Source: Heliocidaris tuberculata
Taxonomy: Eukaryota; Echinodermata; Echinoidea; Camarodonta; Echinometridae
Direction of reading: 5' to 3'
Length of the DNA: 64,000 bases
Assembly (NCBI GenBank): GCA_025618425.1
Contig: CM046832.1
Location: forward strand, 54,116,993-54,180,992
The notes below the pieces were generated by a model. That model searched no databases. It had not been told where the DNA came from and saw only the letters and a program-made list of their open reading frames with translations. The stretch's first letter is position 1; each line of letters opens with the position of its first letter. This document shows positions 26,182 to 41,100 of this stretch, one piece after another. The position numbers were made by a program, and so were the translations under genes.

Positions 26182-29100
26182 TGAATTGCCTGTTTCTCAT
26201 GCATATCAATTATTTCTCTTTTTTAAAATCCAGAACCAAGAATGTTGTGAAGGCTTTTACACTCGATCTTGCATTCAATGCCCTAGTGTGTGTAGGGGTA
26301 ATGGCCAAGTGAGTAGTATACAAACTTTAAAAAAAGAACATTTTTTGTTAATCTACGAATACCATAACCCTTATTGCACAAAAGTATGAATAAACTGTAA
26401 AGCCATGTTTGTATAAGATTCCAGTCATGCATGCTATTGCATAATATAATAAATTAAATGCAAGAAGTAAAAATGGTAGGATGAATGGAGAAATAAATAT
26501 ATTGACATGCATTTGAAGTCATTCATATATTTTTTTCCCTCCAGACTAGATGTATGCTACATCAATTGAATAAATACACATAGTTATTTCATTTGCAGTT
26601 TATAGATGAAGGACATGATATCATATTCATAAATTAATCATCTAAACATCTTTAGAGTTCATCATTATTGTTCTGTCCTTTCCTATTTACTTTGCTTCTA
26701 TTTTCTTTCCGTATGAAGTGTGAAGATGGAATGGAGGGGTCTGGAGCTTGTATCTGTGATGCAGGTTTTAACGGTGTAGAATGCCAGGATTGTAAAGACA
26801 GCACAATGTATGGCCTGAATTGTAATCAGTGTGAGTAAGAAACTGCTTACTCTTTTGGATTGTCACCACTATGAATGTGTAGTTGGACATAGAATGCTCC
26901 TATTGTGTATCATGATGAGATTTTGGTAATATAAGTTGTTAACATTGAATTGTATCAACCAAATGGCTAAAAATGTAACATTTTGATAACAATTACTATC
27001 CAGTTGGTGCATTTTGTACAAGTAATTCTTAAAAGCTTTGTTTCATCGAGGTGGGCATTAAAGGCTTTTGCCAAAGTAGTATCTTGATTCCTGCATGTAG
27101 CTACAAAATGAGGAAAAATTATTTTCATAACATAATATTTATTTACAAAGTTTAGGTTATTTATCACCGTAGAATGTATATTGTTGTAACTTTACCCCTA
27201 TCTGTCTGTTTTCATTTGTCTACATTACTCTGTCTGTTTGTATGTTTTTCTCATTCTCTCTCTATTCTGTCTAATCTCTTTGTAACAGCATGTTCATGCA
27301 TTCATGGGGTGTGCAGCAATGGCCCGTGGGGTACAGGCCATTGCCAATTACACACCTGTTTACCTGGTTATATTGGGGAGGACTGTCACCTCCAAACCAC
27401 CCCTTGTGGGCCCCAGGAGGACCAGTGCCATGCCCATTCCATGTGTATTATTGAGGAAGGTGTGCCAAGGTAAAGGAATTTTGCTCTGCCCCATTTTTGT
27501 GAGTGTGCAGCGGCAATTGTTCTTCTGCGATCACCAAAAACTTTAAAAAATCCCTTCCATTGGTCTTTAGACTGTATGTTGTATTGTGCAAAGGCAAAGA
27601 GATCTTTAATATAAATTTGTGAAATATATTTTCTAACAAAGATAGTTGATCTTTCATACTGAGCAATTCTCTCCAGACTGGGAATTGTAGGGTACAAGAG
27701 TGAGCGGCCTTACTAGCGTGAATATCTGAATATGCAGAAGATTGCCCTTCATAATGATGATAATGATACTTACTTCTTTTATATTGTATATCATATATTT
27801 ATCAATGTCTCTATGTGCTTCCAAAGAGCTTAGATTATTCCCCCAGCTCAGCCTAGTTGTCCTAATGAAGTTGCTGACAGTACCCATTTACTTTACCTAG
27901 GTGTGGGTATGTCTACCAGACTGCAGTTGATATAGAATAATTTGTGTTACAAGGAAAATATGCACTTGGATATGTGACATTGTATTGACTGTGCATTCAT
28001 CAAGCTATTAGTAGATGTGTTCTGTTATTCTTCATTGTCTCTTTCTTTTTCTTTCCTTTATTTTCCTCTGTCTTTCTTTTCAGATGTGTGTGCAATACAC
28101 ACTATACAGGTTCCGGAACAGACTGCCTTCCCATCAACCCTTGCCAGGGGCCCGATCAGGGTGGGTGTGACCCTGCCGTGGTGAGATAATCATTATTGCA
28201 TATCCCATGCATGGATATATCGAAATTGAAATTGATATCCAAATCTGCTGTATAGGCAAGCCTTGTAACAAAGTCTCTTTTATAATGAAATAGTGCATAG
28301 AGCAAAGATGTCCTTTGCAAACCTGTGATATTCAAATATAACATATTCTTTACTAGCGACAGAAGCCTCATGGTTATCAAACATTTTCATGCCAAGTCAG
28401 TATTAGCAAAGAGGGGAAATGAAAGAGAGATAATGAAAAGAGAGGAGAAGGAAAAGTAATGAAAGGAAAATACTGTAGCTGGGATAGGAGGATGTACTTG
28501 TTACATTGGGAAAGTGATAGGGATTGAACCGAGCTGTGTCAATCAAGAACAACTTAAGGTTGTTCTACGACACATGCTTTGGCAACATTGGCTCCAAGGT
28601 CCTACACTAGCTGACCCTATTCCTAACTTCTACCCTGACATAAATCACCATGTCTAACCCTGAACCTAGCACTAGAACTAACCTTAAAACCCCATAAGCC
28701 AGCTTGTAATTAGTACATGGTACAAATGACCCTGAAATGACCCCAATTTGTACGCGCACGCGCATCTGTTTTGGTGGACGCGCTACTTATTTAACATGTA
28801 AACTCATACTTGCGCAACCATCATGGTGCGTACAAAATGACAGCGTATAAAGGTCAATTGTACTTGATACAAATGACCTTTATCTGCATATGCGCAAATT
28901 GTAATTACGAATCGACTTATATCTAACTTCAACCCTGACAAAATTCACCATGTCTAACCCTAAACCTAGTGTCAGAAATAACCTAAATACCCAGTTGTAG
29001 TCCTAACCTTATAGAATAGATGAAACAAAGGCAGGACAAAAATTGTTACTAGTAAAGAGCAAATGATGCCAGGGCAATTGTCAGGTCACCCAAGATTGGT

Positions 29101-32100
29101 GAAATATGTGAAGTATTTATTGGTTACTGTTATCATCTAATACAAAAACAATACTTTACAATGTATTTACATAATTTTATATGTATAGACAATAAATCAT
29201 GAGTACAGTTAGCATAGCTTGACTAAAACGTTTACTAAAAGTGTATTAAAAGTGATGATACAGAAGGGCTACAGCCTAAGCTTAGCTTGATTTGCTTGCA
29301 GCCCCCAGGCATTTAGTTCATAACAATGTAGTAAAAGGGGGTTGACAGGAGGGAAGGGGGGGGGGGGGAAGGTAAATAATAGGGATAAGAAGGGGTGAGA
29401 TCAGTTGGGATAAGCCTCTCACCCATGTCAGTTTCCTTCCATCATGCAGGCAGAGTGTATTTACATTGGACCTGGAATGCATAGATGCGGGTGTAAAGAC
29501 GGGTATGCAGGACAAGGAGACTGTACACCAAGAGACCGATGCCTCACAGACAATGGAGGATGTCATCCCGATGCATCATGTCTGCACCAGTTTGCCCTGG
29601 ATTTTGTACGTAAAGAACCTATTAAAGAGCATAGATGATAATTTAGCTTATATGGTTGGTCCTACAAGTACTCTTAATTGTGGAAACAATGGGAGAAAAA
29701 TTATTCAAATTAAATTCAAATATGATATCTATTTCTTCCATCAATTTTGTGGACATTTGATATATATTCAAATAGTACAATTTATACAAAGAAACATAAA
29801 TAGAATGAAAGAACTTTTTTTTAGCTGTATAAAGATTTCAATAAAATCTACTTTTATTTCGTTGCTGGTAGTACAGTGAGGCAAAGGCTATTATTATAGA
29901 TTTTTAAATATTCCTTTTTAAAAATTTTACTCAAACGTTTTTAGAAAACGGTAGCTTTTTGTACATATACCTTTGTCTGCACTGTCAGTGACACAATCTA
30001 CATAATTGTACGTATGTAGGTGTGTGTAGGACTGGTCACTATGTATGAAACAATGCCATTATGTCCTATGATTCAAAATACATCATCTTCAGAATGATAG
30101 ATGTCAGGAAAAAACTGGACCTTGGAAATATTATTAAAGGAGCACTGTTAATGGTGGGCCTATGTTAAAACTATTTCGGACTGGAAGATTTCAATTCCAA
30201 CTTCGTAGGAGAAATTATTATATTTTTCTTACTCTTTAGAGTATTTTGATAAAGCAATAATAGCTGGATTTCCTTCAACACTCAGTATCCCAGATATTGA
30301 ACAAATACCGCCTTTTAGAGTAGTTGATTATTCTAAATGATCCAAACTTTTCTTTTTAAAGATCGAGTGCGTCTGCAACTTTGGCTTTGAGGGTAATGGC
30401 TATGCATGTGAACGTATCAATGCTTGCTTGAGACCACACGACTGTGATGCTGAGGTAAGAATGACATAAACCAATCATGGGAAATGTGTGTATAGACACA
30501 GTGTCGAATACTGTAAAACCAGAAACGTCAGTGATGTGAAACTTTCGCAAATTGTAAATGACAGCCATTTCCAAAGCAAGAAACTCACGATTTGCAAAAG
30601 TGTTACATGTATGTCATTTATGATTCAATGATTTTGCCGCATGAACCTTTCGCGAATCTGAAGCACTTGGGAAATTTGCAAACATTAAAATGTCTTTGGG
30701 ACAACTGCAGATGTTCTCATATTTTTTAATCAGTATTATGGACTGTTACAATAAAATATGACTACATGTACATGTAATTAATCAGATACTGTTCTAGTAT
30801 TCTGTTTGATAGAGGAGAGGTTGGAAATATAGTTATACATTTTGATTATTGTTATATTAAATGCAGCTGTATTTGTTAAGTTGTTGTTTGAGAGCTGTGT
30901 AAGTACTACACAATTGAAATGTCCATATACATAGACATGTTACTTTTATATGTTCATGTATGCCCGTGTAATACTATTAATTCTATAATATACACAAAAG
31001 TACATTTTCAAAAGAGGAAGATCAAATACAAACCTCTGACACAATACATAAATAAGTTGTCTAAATGACCCCTACCATTTACCCAGTTTCTTATTTTGTG
31101 TTATTCTAGGCTCAATGTGAAACTACAGGACCTGGTACATATGAATGCGTATGTCCTCCTGGATTAGAACTTCACTACAGAAATTGTTTCTCAAACTTAG
31201 CAGTGGTAAGATAAATATTCTATTGATCTATTAAGTGGCCTGAATGAGCACTTACATGTAGTTTCTGTTTTGACTGGAGAAATGTTTGAGTGTGCTGTGT
31301 CTAGTCTTGAAGGAAAAATGTCTGTCTTTTGAGAGATGTAATTATAAATTGCTGTTGATTACATCTTTTGATGCATTCCATGATGTGATAAACTTCCCTT
31401 TTCACCTTTTGAAAGCACATATTATTTTCTATATTATGGCATAATCTCCCTAACTTTCTATTTTTTCAGGAGCTTTCATCACTCTCTGATGCAGAACCCT
31501 TTTGGCAATCAATTCAGGTTTGTTCCACGTGCTGGAATATGATAGAAATTTTCATTCATACCAATAGTTCTCTTTTTTTTGTTTAGGTTAACATTTACAT
31601 ATAAATGGTTGTTTTTGGTACAATGTATGAGTCAGACTTTTGATTTGGGGGAAAAAAATTGAGCACATAAAAGCATTCAGTGTGTTTTGGTATAAAGCAT
31701 AGTATTATGCAGACTACATCCAAATGGTTTTTTGATGACAACAACAATGATACACATGGGATAGGACCTCGCAAGATACATCACGGAGTTGCCAATTTGT
31801 GTTTGATTGATCACAACTTCAAAAATTCATAACTTTTTAATTTCTTATTGGATTTTGCTCAAACTTTCATTGATCACTTTCTTTATTTTTTCTGCTTCTT
31901 TCAAAACCCAACTGGATATCAGGGTGGACCCACCCTTAAATAATAATTACTTGTGTCTTGATTTCTCAGGCAGGCTTTATAATTTGATTCTGTTAAATAA
32001 CAGGATCTACTCATATGTGTTGATTTTCTATTAAAATGAAATGATATCAATAATCAATAAATTTGATGATTTTTCGAATTTTTGTATGTTTTTCTTTGTG

Positions 32101-35100
32101 TTTGTAGGCTATTTCCTTGGTTGGTTTCATTAGTCATACTGACCACTCCGTCGGAGTCATTGTTCCATCACCTCACACGATACAACTCATCAACTCTACC
32201 ACTGGGGGTGCTCTGGGAGTAGAGCGCATCATTGCTTACTTTGTCAGGTATTCCTTCTTTGTTTAATGTAAAAGCTTATTACAAAAGAATTTCTTTAGTT
32301 TTCCATAAATATCTTTCTCAGGACAAAGACTAGTGGATGACAACATGCTCATAAATAACTTTGATAAGTTTTATACCTAAAAGCATCATCAAAGGAATTC
32401 AAATCATGTGAAGATAGGTCTTTTTCTCTTAAAATATAGATGAAGAATAAGAATAATATTGTAAATATACATGACATTCTTACTCATCATTTTCTTATTA
32501 CAAAGTATACATGTGTTACCTTATTAAATAAATACTAGCGGGACCCGTGGAAATCCACGGGTTCTTTTTTTACATTGCACATTCAACATTTTCACTATCG
32601 ATGTGTACATTCTTGTGAGTTTATTGATTATTTTTTTGTTAATGAAATTATCACTAAATGTAGACGAAAATGGTTATGAAGATTGAGTAATTTTTGTAGG
32701 TAAATTTTTTTGTCTTTAATTTCGAGTCCGTCCACAGTCACATACAAAGACGATACACAGACATCATTTATAACTGAACAAACATGACACTTTTCTTTTC
32801 TTTTTTATATAGTTACAAATTTTGTAATAAGATTTCAGAGAGGGGGGAGGGGGGAGGAGGAGGCGGGTTGGAGAAGGGGTTGGAGAGATAACAGGTGGGA
32901 AAATTAACCGGAAGTTAGAGAGATGGAAAGAGAAAATAGAATGTCTATGGATGTGAGACTTTTCATTGAAACCTTATACATGTAAGTGCTATCTAGGAAG
33001 TTTTAAATGGTCGATTGCAAGCACCGCATGCGGATTGGTGTTTTTTTGGTTTGACGGACAGACATAGTACAACGTTTAGATGGATGCACGTAACTGTCAA
33101 ACTTTTGTTCAAATGGTACACCCTTATATTATTATAAACAAAATTATGTTTCTATACACACAGGCATTCACTCAGAGAAACATGCATACACGTATTTACA
33201 CACGCATACGTGCGTGCTCATGGTCACAATTACTTACCCACGTACCCACATACTCAGTTAAAAATATTGTATAATGTTATGTAATGTACATAATTTATGT
33301 TAGATATCAATTATCATTATGACATAAAGGGGGAGGGAGAGAGAGAGAGAGAGAGAGTGGGGTAGACAGATAGGAAGAGAGAGGAATGGATGTAGAGAAT
33401 ATAAACATAACAGAAAGAGAGAGAGAGAGTGGAATAAAGATAAAAGAGTTTCTTTTGATGTTAGTGTTTCCATTTAGCTTATTGTTTTATTATTAGAACT
33501 TAAATATAGTTGTAAAATTAATTACTATGGCCTAGTTATGTATATTTTGTGTATGGAATATTGTTGTCATCATAGAGGTTGCTCATTACTTATTCTATAG
33601 CAAGAAATACAATTTTAGTTAGAAATTGGTAGTAGTTATATATTTTCTATAAATAATCGAGTGAAGATTCACCTACACATATTATAATTCTCAAATTCAA
33701 TCAGACACTTACATGTATGAGCAATACATGCGTTCAATCACATCCTACAATACACAGGAGAAGCATTCAAAAAACAGAAGTATGAATTTTCCGAATATTG
33801 GGCCCCCTCCCGGCCATCACAAAATCATTGATCCGGCGCTGGCCCCTCCCTCACAAACTCCTGGATCCGCCGTTGGACATGGTGGATGGTGAAGGCAGGC
33901 CCTATCATGCCCCTGCCCTCACTCTCCTGCATCCAGTGGCATAGAAAGGTCCCATGCAAATACAAAGAAAATAAAAATGATTGATGCATTCGCATAATCC
34001 CACATCACCCATCCAATCCTTCACCCCTGCTAGTGCTATCTATAATGTGAGTTTATTTTTCTACAATGGGGGAAAAAAATGAATGATGCATTCAAATACC
34101 CCCCCCCCCCTGCCCGCTATATCTACGCCCATGACTTCAATGGAATAACGCTCCTAGCATGTTTGCCCCTCAAACGGATAATATTCATGGAACGATTTTT
34201 TTTCATTTAAAAGAAACAAAACAGATGTAGAATATACTCAAATAAGATGAATCTACCATCGAATAAAAAAATGAGTACAGGTGTATTCGGCCTAACCTTT
34301 TTCCAATCTTGAAATCAGAAACGTTGTGAGGCATTTACGGCAGTGCGGGTTTTAAAATTCAAGTATTGTAGAATCTACTCTGAACATGCGCGTACCAATT
34401 AGGGGGTGTTTTGGGTGTTCAAACACCCCCCCCCCCCCCCCCCCCGTTTGGTGTTATTTGAAGTTAAAACACTCCTCCCTTTAGAATTCCTGATAACCCC
34501 TTTTTTTTTTTTTTTTTTGCTTGTCAGATAATTTTTGAGTTCAAGACCCCCCCCCAAAAAAAAATACTGATAACCCCCTTTTTTTTTTTTTTTTGCTTGA
34601 CAGAGAATTTTAGAGTAAAAAGACCCTCCCCCCCCCAAAATACTGATAACCCTTTTTTTTTTATTTTGCTTGTCAGAGAATTAAAAACCACCCCCTTCAA
34701 AAAATCCTGGGTACGCCACTGCTCTGACATACGGTAGGATGAATTCATATGAATTCATATTTATATTCAAATGTTAACTGTAGTATTAAAAAAATGGTAA
34801 GTATACTATTTTCAATCTTTTTTATACATGTATTTTCAATCTTGAAATAAGCAGCGCTCGGTAAGGTATTTACTGCTAGACTCTTCGCTGGGAGTTCAAC
34901 CAGCCAAGCCTTACTACAGCTCAGCCTCAGACTGTGGGCGCTGCTGTGACAGATTACCAGCGTTGTAAATAAGAATGTCATCATTTTTAAACTAAATACA
35001 GATCGAATAGGCAAAAACAGAGCCCACAAATACTATACTCAAACATTTTTTTGTTCTCAACAACGTCACTCACGTCCAAAGTTAACCTTAAAATCTCGAA

Positions 35101-38100
35101 ATAAACAGCTTTTACTGCAGGTTTCTTCCCCGTAGTTATTTCAAGCAGCCAAGGCTGCAGTGCATGCTGGTACCGTACATGTAGAGCAGAGTGCAACGAC
35201 GCCGCGACAGAGTCCGGCCAAGGAGTTATCACAGAACTCCTTGGTCCGGCTAAAAAGAGAAGAATTTCATCAGTTAACTATACAGAGAACATGTTATAGC
35301 GACAAAAAAAAAGTCTATAAATACAGTTTCTAACATTATTTAGTTCTAAATAATATAACTCACCTCCAAAATCATCTGTAGAATGTATGAGTTCGCTCGG
35401 GAATTCGCGGTCATCTCATGTTGAGTGCTGCGCAGTGTATTGTTGTATTGTATGCCTTGTACATGTATATGGTTGTGTGTATAAGTCGCGTCGCACTGAG
35501 CTTGCATTGAGATTGCACCGCAGTCTGGTGGGTGCTACACCTACATGGTATACTAATCACAAAGCGGACTATGACACAAATCGTACGTACATACCACGGA
35601 CCTCTACTGAACATACCCATGGCATAATTATTTTCTTACGTGGGTTCCCCCGGTGAGAGATACAGAGTCTGCACTACGTACCGTTCGCCGGACGCACGCG
35701 CAATCGTCGTCTGATTCGGTCGACGGCAAGGCAAAGCACGCGGGCCAATGGGGTTTGGTCGTTCAGGAGATCGCGCACCTGCTGCCAACGCGACGTCGTC
35801 GTGCAACGCGAAGGGGACGTTGCACATGCGGACGGCCAGGCCGGACCGGTCGGGACGGAAGGCGGCTCGCGGCGGGCAGTGGGAAAAAATTCTATAGAGA
35901 CCAACGGACCCCCTCCTGCAGCGCGTGCAAAGTCAATCGGGGCGGGCGCGGGACCCCCCGCGTCACCTTAGCGAATTATTATAGAAAAAAGAAATTTCTA
36001 TTTCAGATACAGATCAATGGGAACATAATACATAGTACTCTGATATGAATTGCATTGTCTAACCTGTCTTTTGTATATCCCTTTTTTGTCTTACCATAAT
36101 TTTACAGGTCTAACATGCTTATGATGGATCGATCACAGATATATCTAAATCAGACGTTACCTAGCCTGCAGCCTGGAGAGAATGTAGTGATAAATGTAAT
36201 TTTAATTTTATATTCATTTATTTTTTGCAACCATAAGTTGGGTTTCAAATACAAATGAAAATACAAAGAAATACATATCAATGCTTAAAAATAATCATAG
36301 GTTATACATGATAAAACTATATAAAGTTTGAGTGATATATAAGTAAGTCGATATGTGGTGTACAAAATTAGAATTATTACACAACATTAACTGAAATAAA
36401 CAGTAATTGGAAACAGACTAACTGGCTGTGGCAGAACAGTATTGCATTATGTGACAGTGTATTGTAACATCGGGATGAGGTGAGGTGAGTATAATTTGAA
36501 CGGATTATGATGAGCTGGCTTATACCTCATACCTCAGTCAAACCAACAAGACCGACTCCAGACCAACAACAGACTAAACAAGGCTTTCATCACCCAAATC
36601 GCGCAGTCTGGAGTCTGGCAGTGCGAAAGAGGTATTAGGAGATAAGGATCAAGAAATACATGTATTAAGATACATTGCATGCATTAACATTAAAATATCT
36701 GAACAGAGCTATTGTGGCAGTACAATATCACGTCATAGAAAATATAATATCTAAATGAAATGAGATATACAAATTGACTGTAAAAGGGACCTTGAGTAGG
36801 ATTCGGGATAAGTATGTTTGGTGTGTGTATCAATGAAGTATTCAACCCTGTGTTTAAAAAGATGGGGGGGGAGAGAGTACAGATATGATCTTCTTATCAA
36901 ATGCTCTAGGTCTGTTCATATATGATGCGGTACTGTCGTGTAAATAATGCTGTATCAGGATGCCTTACCCTTTTTTATCCTGCAAACAGTCCACCCATGA
37001 CAATTACCCCCTGACAAATAATCATAGAACAACTGCACCTCTAGGACATTACCCCTCCCTCAGACAACAAGCTTTTAAGGATTACCCCCATGGACCCCAA
37101 TTACCATCAGATATCTACCTAGGGGTTTTTAAATCTATGGGGTAATAATTACATGTATTATAGGGCTAGTTGACCTAGTCATCCTAATGGTGGAAAATAG
37201 TTTTCTTGGGGGTAGATGTCGGGGGAGGGGGGGGGGTAGTTGTCCTTTAATCAAATAATACACAGCAGTAAGCAAGTTTTTGTGACTACCATTCTCATTG
37301 TGAGGCAGTACAACACAATATTCAGTTTTGCAGTACGCTGCCATTATGCAATATGGTGGTATTTTATCTACATGTGTGTGTGTACCATAATGCATTGCAG
37401 TTAACCTTGCCATAACCGAAGCATTGAAAACAGTAAAAAAAATTGCTATCATTGTTAAAAGATTGTTTTTGATTAACCTGAATTATTTGATAATGCATAT
37501 ACAGGCCTGTGAGTGGGGTTTAAAAAAAAAAAAGAGCAAAAAAAAGCTGAAACTAGTTTACCTGATCTATTTACTTGTCTTCCGCTTCTTATCTGACTTA
37601 ATGGAGATTGAACGGCTGCCCACTGGCGGCCCGCCTGACACATGCGGCGGCACAGTCCGCACACAGTTCTCTGTAAAATTTTGCATGCATGATTTATATG
37701 TGAATTTTCGTGAGTGGTTCTGATTTGCAACAGTTTCCATTTGACACAGCACTAATTTTTAACAATTCTTTTTTTAGTAACTTTAAGCAAAAATTACTAT
37801 TGTTGACAATTCTTAAAAGTTTCATGTCACAGAAGTTTTGGGTTTTACATTTAGGCATAATTATTCATGGTTAGGGGTATGTTGTAGTTGCAAAGTAAAC
37901 TCAACATACTGTATTGCTTTTGATTTTTACTCCTAAGGGACCTTATGGAAACCTGTCCACCGTTAATGGTCATATTGCAGAAGTTGAGAATACAACAAAC
38001 GGATTGATCTTTCGTCCCATTGTAAGTACCAAGACTGAGTTTATTGAATTGATAGTCCTTTTTCAAGATAGTCATCATTTGCCTTTATTCACATCCCAAA

Positions 38101-41100
38101 ACTATCTGAAATTGCACCTTCAGAACCAGAAAAAAGAAAGAAATGTGTAGATGAGCTTTCGGATAATTTTTCAGTAAAGGAGATGCATAGTTTTTGAAGA
38201 TTTATGCATTGACTATGCCATAGGTTGGCATTGTAATTCAAGTGAGAATGGAGAGATGCAGTAAACATCTGCTCCAACTGATACAGAAACTTGATCTTGA
38301 ATTTCATTTCCCAAGGTAGCCACCTTCAGACTTTATTTAATTTACTGCATTTATACAGAGCTATCCTGAGGCCTATTGGATCAACAGACTTCTGGAGGTG
38401 CAAGGAAAGAGTGATCTTCTTACACCATCGTCTGGAGATGTTCAAGACTACTCCCAGGCCTGGAAACTGATGCAGGTTGGTTGTCCATACTATTTGTTAC
38501 ATTTTGAAAACCTGGCTTTAGATGCAGATTAGACCAAATAAAATTGATTCCTAGTTTTTCGTCCCCTCCTCCTTCCTTTTTTTTCGGCCCGCCTCAATTT
38601 TTTTTGTTATGTGATATATTTGTTCTGAAATGGAATAAATAAGAATCTGAGGACATCTATACAATGAGGAAATGCAAATCATTCATGTAATGCAATTTTA
38701 CCTTGGAAGTGCATGTATAAATGAAACTGAATTAAGAAAATTTGTGTGGAACACAACCCCTATAGTGTTTTAATATACATGAAGAAAAAAAAATCAGATA
38801 TCAAATAAATTTCAAAAAAATCTGAAGAGAAACTAAGAATTAATTTTACTTGGCCTTATACAGATTTGTTACTTTATATTGTTGGTAACTAGAGCAGATT
38901 GAAGTTATTAGAATAATCGTCGTAAAGGGATATATTGTACAATTTAGTGTCTGATCACTTTTAGCAAGATCTTGAAACTGGAATTTCTTGTTATTGGCTT
39001 CAAACTTTAATCACAAGCCATATTGCAATGTTCTGGATACTTACTTTTTATGTAAATAGACCCCCAATCTATAATAGCATAGTGTAAAGTAAACAGATGC
39101 GATAATCAAACTGAAAATGTTTTAGGTGGTATTTCTTTCATTCTGACAGACCTGTTAATGTGCTGTTAAGAAATTTTCAGTTACTTTTCATCTTTAAGGC
39201 CTTGAATATAAGGTTAAACAAAAAGACCAAATGCTAAGATCACTAGAATGAATCCCTTAAGCTTGAAATATGAAACTTTTGTTGTAAATCTAATTCAGTA
39301 CTGAAGAGAAGTACTATCTTGATTTATAAAGTGAATTGGAAATTAAAGTGTTTTTTTGAATTGATATGTTTCATTTCTGTTTCAACCAGGCATCAGGATT
39401 GTTGCCTTTGGGTTCTTCCGCTCCATACACGGTCTTCCTGCCAGACAATTTAGCCATGTCAACCTTCAATTGGTCTGCTGTGGTAAGACATCTAAAGATA
39501 CAGCTCACGTCACCTGCTTAGAGCCGTAAGGTTGTTTAAGCCCACCGCACACTATACGATCGTCTGCGATCCGATTTTGGAAATGAATCGCAATCGCATT
39601 ACATATGGGCATTTTAACAAATAAAATCTACCTGATTCAGTTTTTGAATAATAATTTGAATACTAAGCATTGCGCTTTGGTGCCTTGTCAGCCTTATACC
39701 CGGAATATGGGCTAAATCAGTTTCAAATCGTAGACAATCGTAAGACTGCTCTGACATCACTACGACTCGGAGCCGATTTGGCCGTTCCTCCTACTTGAAA
39801 GCTCTCAATACGTGAAGGTCGCATTTTCCATTTTACTGTCCTTATGACCATTTAGAACCTCAATCAAAAATATTTTATGTGTTTAAATGACTTGTTTATA
39901 TCGCATTTTATTATATTTTCTTCTGAAATCGGATTGCAGGCCGGTCATATGGTGTGCGATGGGCTTAACTCTGTGATAATTGATTATGTGTGTTGATACC
40001 CTACAGGCTCTCAGCAAATAACATGATCTAAAAGATGGGTTTCTCAAAATTTAATCAAGGGTGCCTGCGGGGCAATTTTTTTTTCTTTACCAGTCCATTA
40101 TTCAGGTGTTATTAACCTATTGAATCTGATTTAATTTTGGTATATCATTTTCTTTAGACCCCAGCAGAAGTAAACATGAGCCTAATATTCAATAAAGGTT
40201 TGAAAAGTTTGATGATTTATTTTACCTGACTGCTGAGAAAGTGAATGTATGCTTGTAAGTTAGCAGTCAGGGGACCAATGGCTTTAAGTCATCTCCGAGG
40301 GACTTGGTAATGAGGATTAATGCCTTTTTTTTACCAAAGGGCGCTAGGGCATCTATGCTGCTCTTTCCGGGAAACCACACTTTAGATTATTTATCAATGC
40401 CTTCTAAGATCAGACTTTTGGGTTATAAGGTGTAAGGTTAAATGTCAAAGAGGTCAATTAACATGTAATTAGAGGCTTTTTATTCTGGTTATCACAATAT
40501 TTCAAGACCAGTTTGAGCCATCAACTGAATTTAGGTGGAGGCATATAGGAGACGCAGTCGCATTCATCTTGTTAATTTTAATTCCTCAGAATCAAGATGA
40601 CTTTTTGCAACATCATTTGGTGATAGGGAAGACACTGTATTCTCACAACATCTCTGAGGAACTAAATGTGACAACAGTTTCTGGACAACATCTTCATTTA
40701 CTTGCTTCTAGTGAAGTGGTGAGTGTGTCTATATGTTTGTTAAAGAAATATGAACACACAGAAAGTGATAGAGGAGTGAGGGTAAGAAGAGAAAGATAAT
40801 GATGAAGTAGAGGTGAGCTAGAATGGGTAGGATAGGAAGGAGAGAATGGAGGGGAAAGAGAGAGAGAGAGAGAGAGAGAAGGAAAATCAGGCAGAAGAGT
40901 TAAGGGATGGAGAGAGAATATGAGAAAAAAATGCACATGAGAAAAGGGACAGGAGGGAGAGAGGGAGAGAGAGAGAGAGAGAATTTTATACACTTAAAAT
41001 ATTCACATCAATCTCCTTACTGTCTTATAACTTAAATGTATTGTAATTCCATTTCTGTCTCTTATATTGCTTTGAATGTTTTGTGAAAGTATCATTTTGA

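Noticed and set aside
35653..36048. Arg-rich 131-residue ORF in intron 21
   Set aside because: Open on both strands because of the CpG-dense composition; no start context, domain or splice logic.
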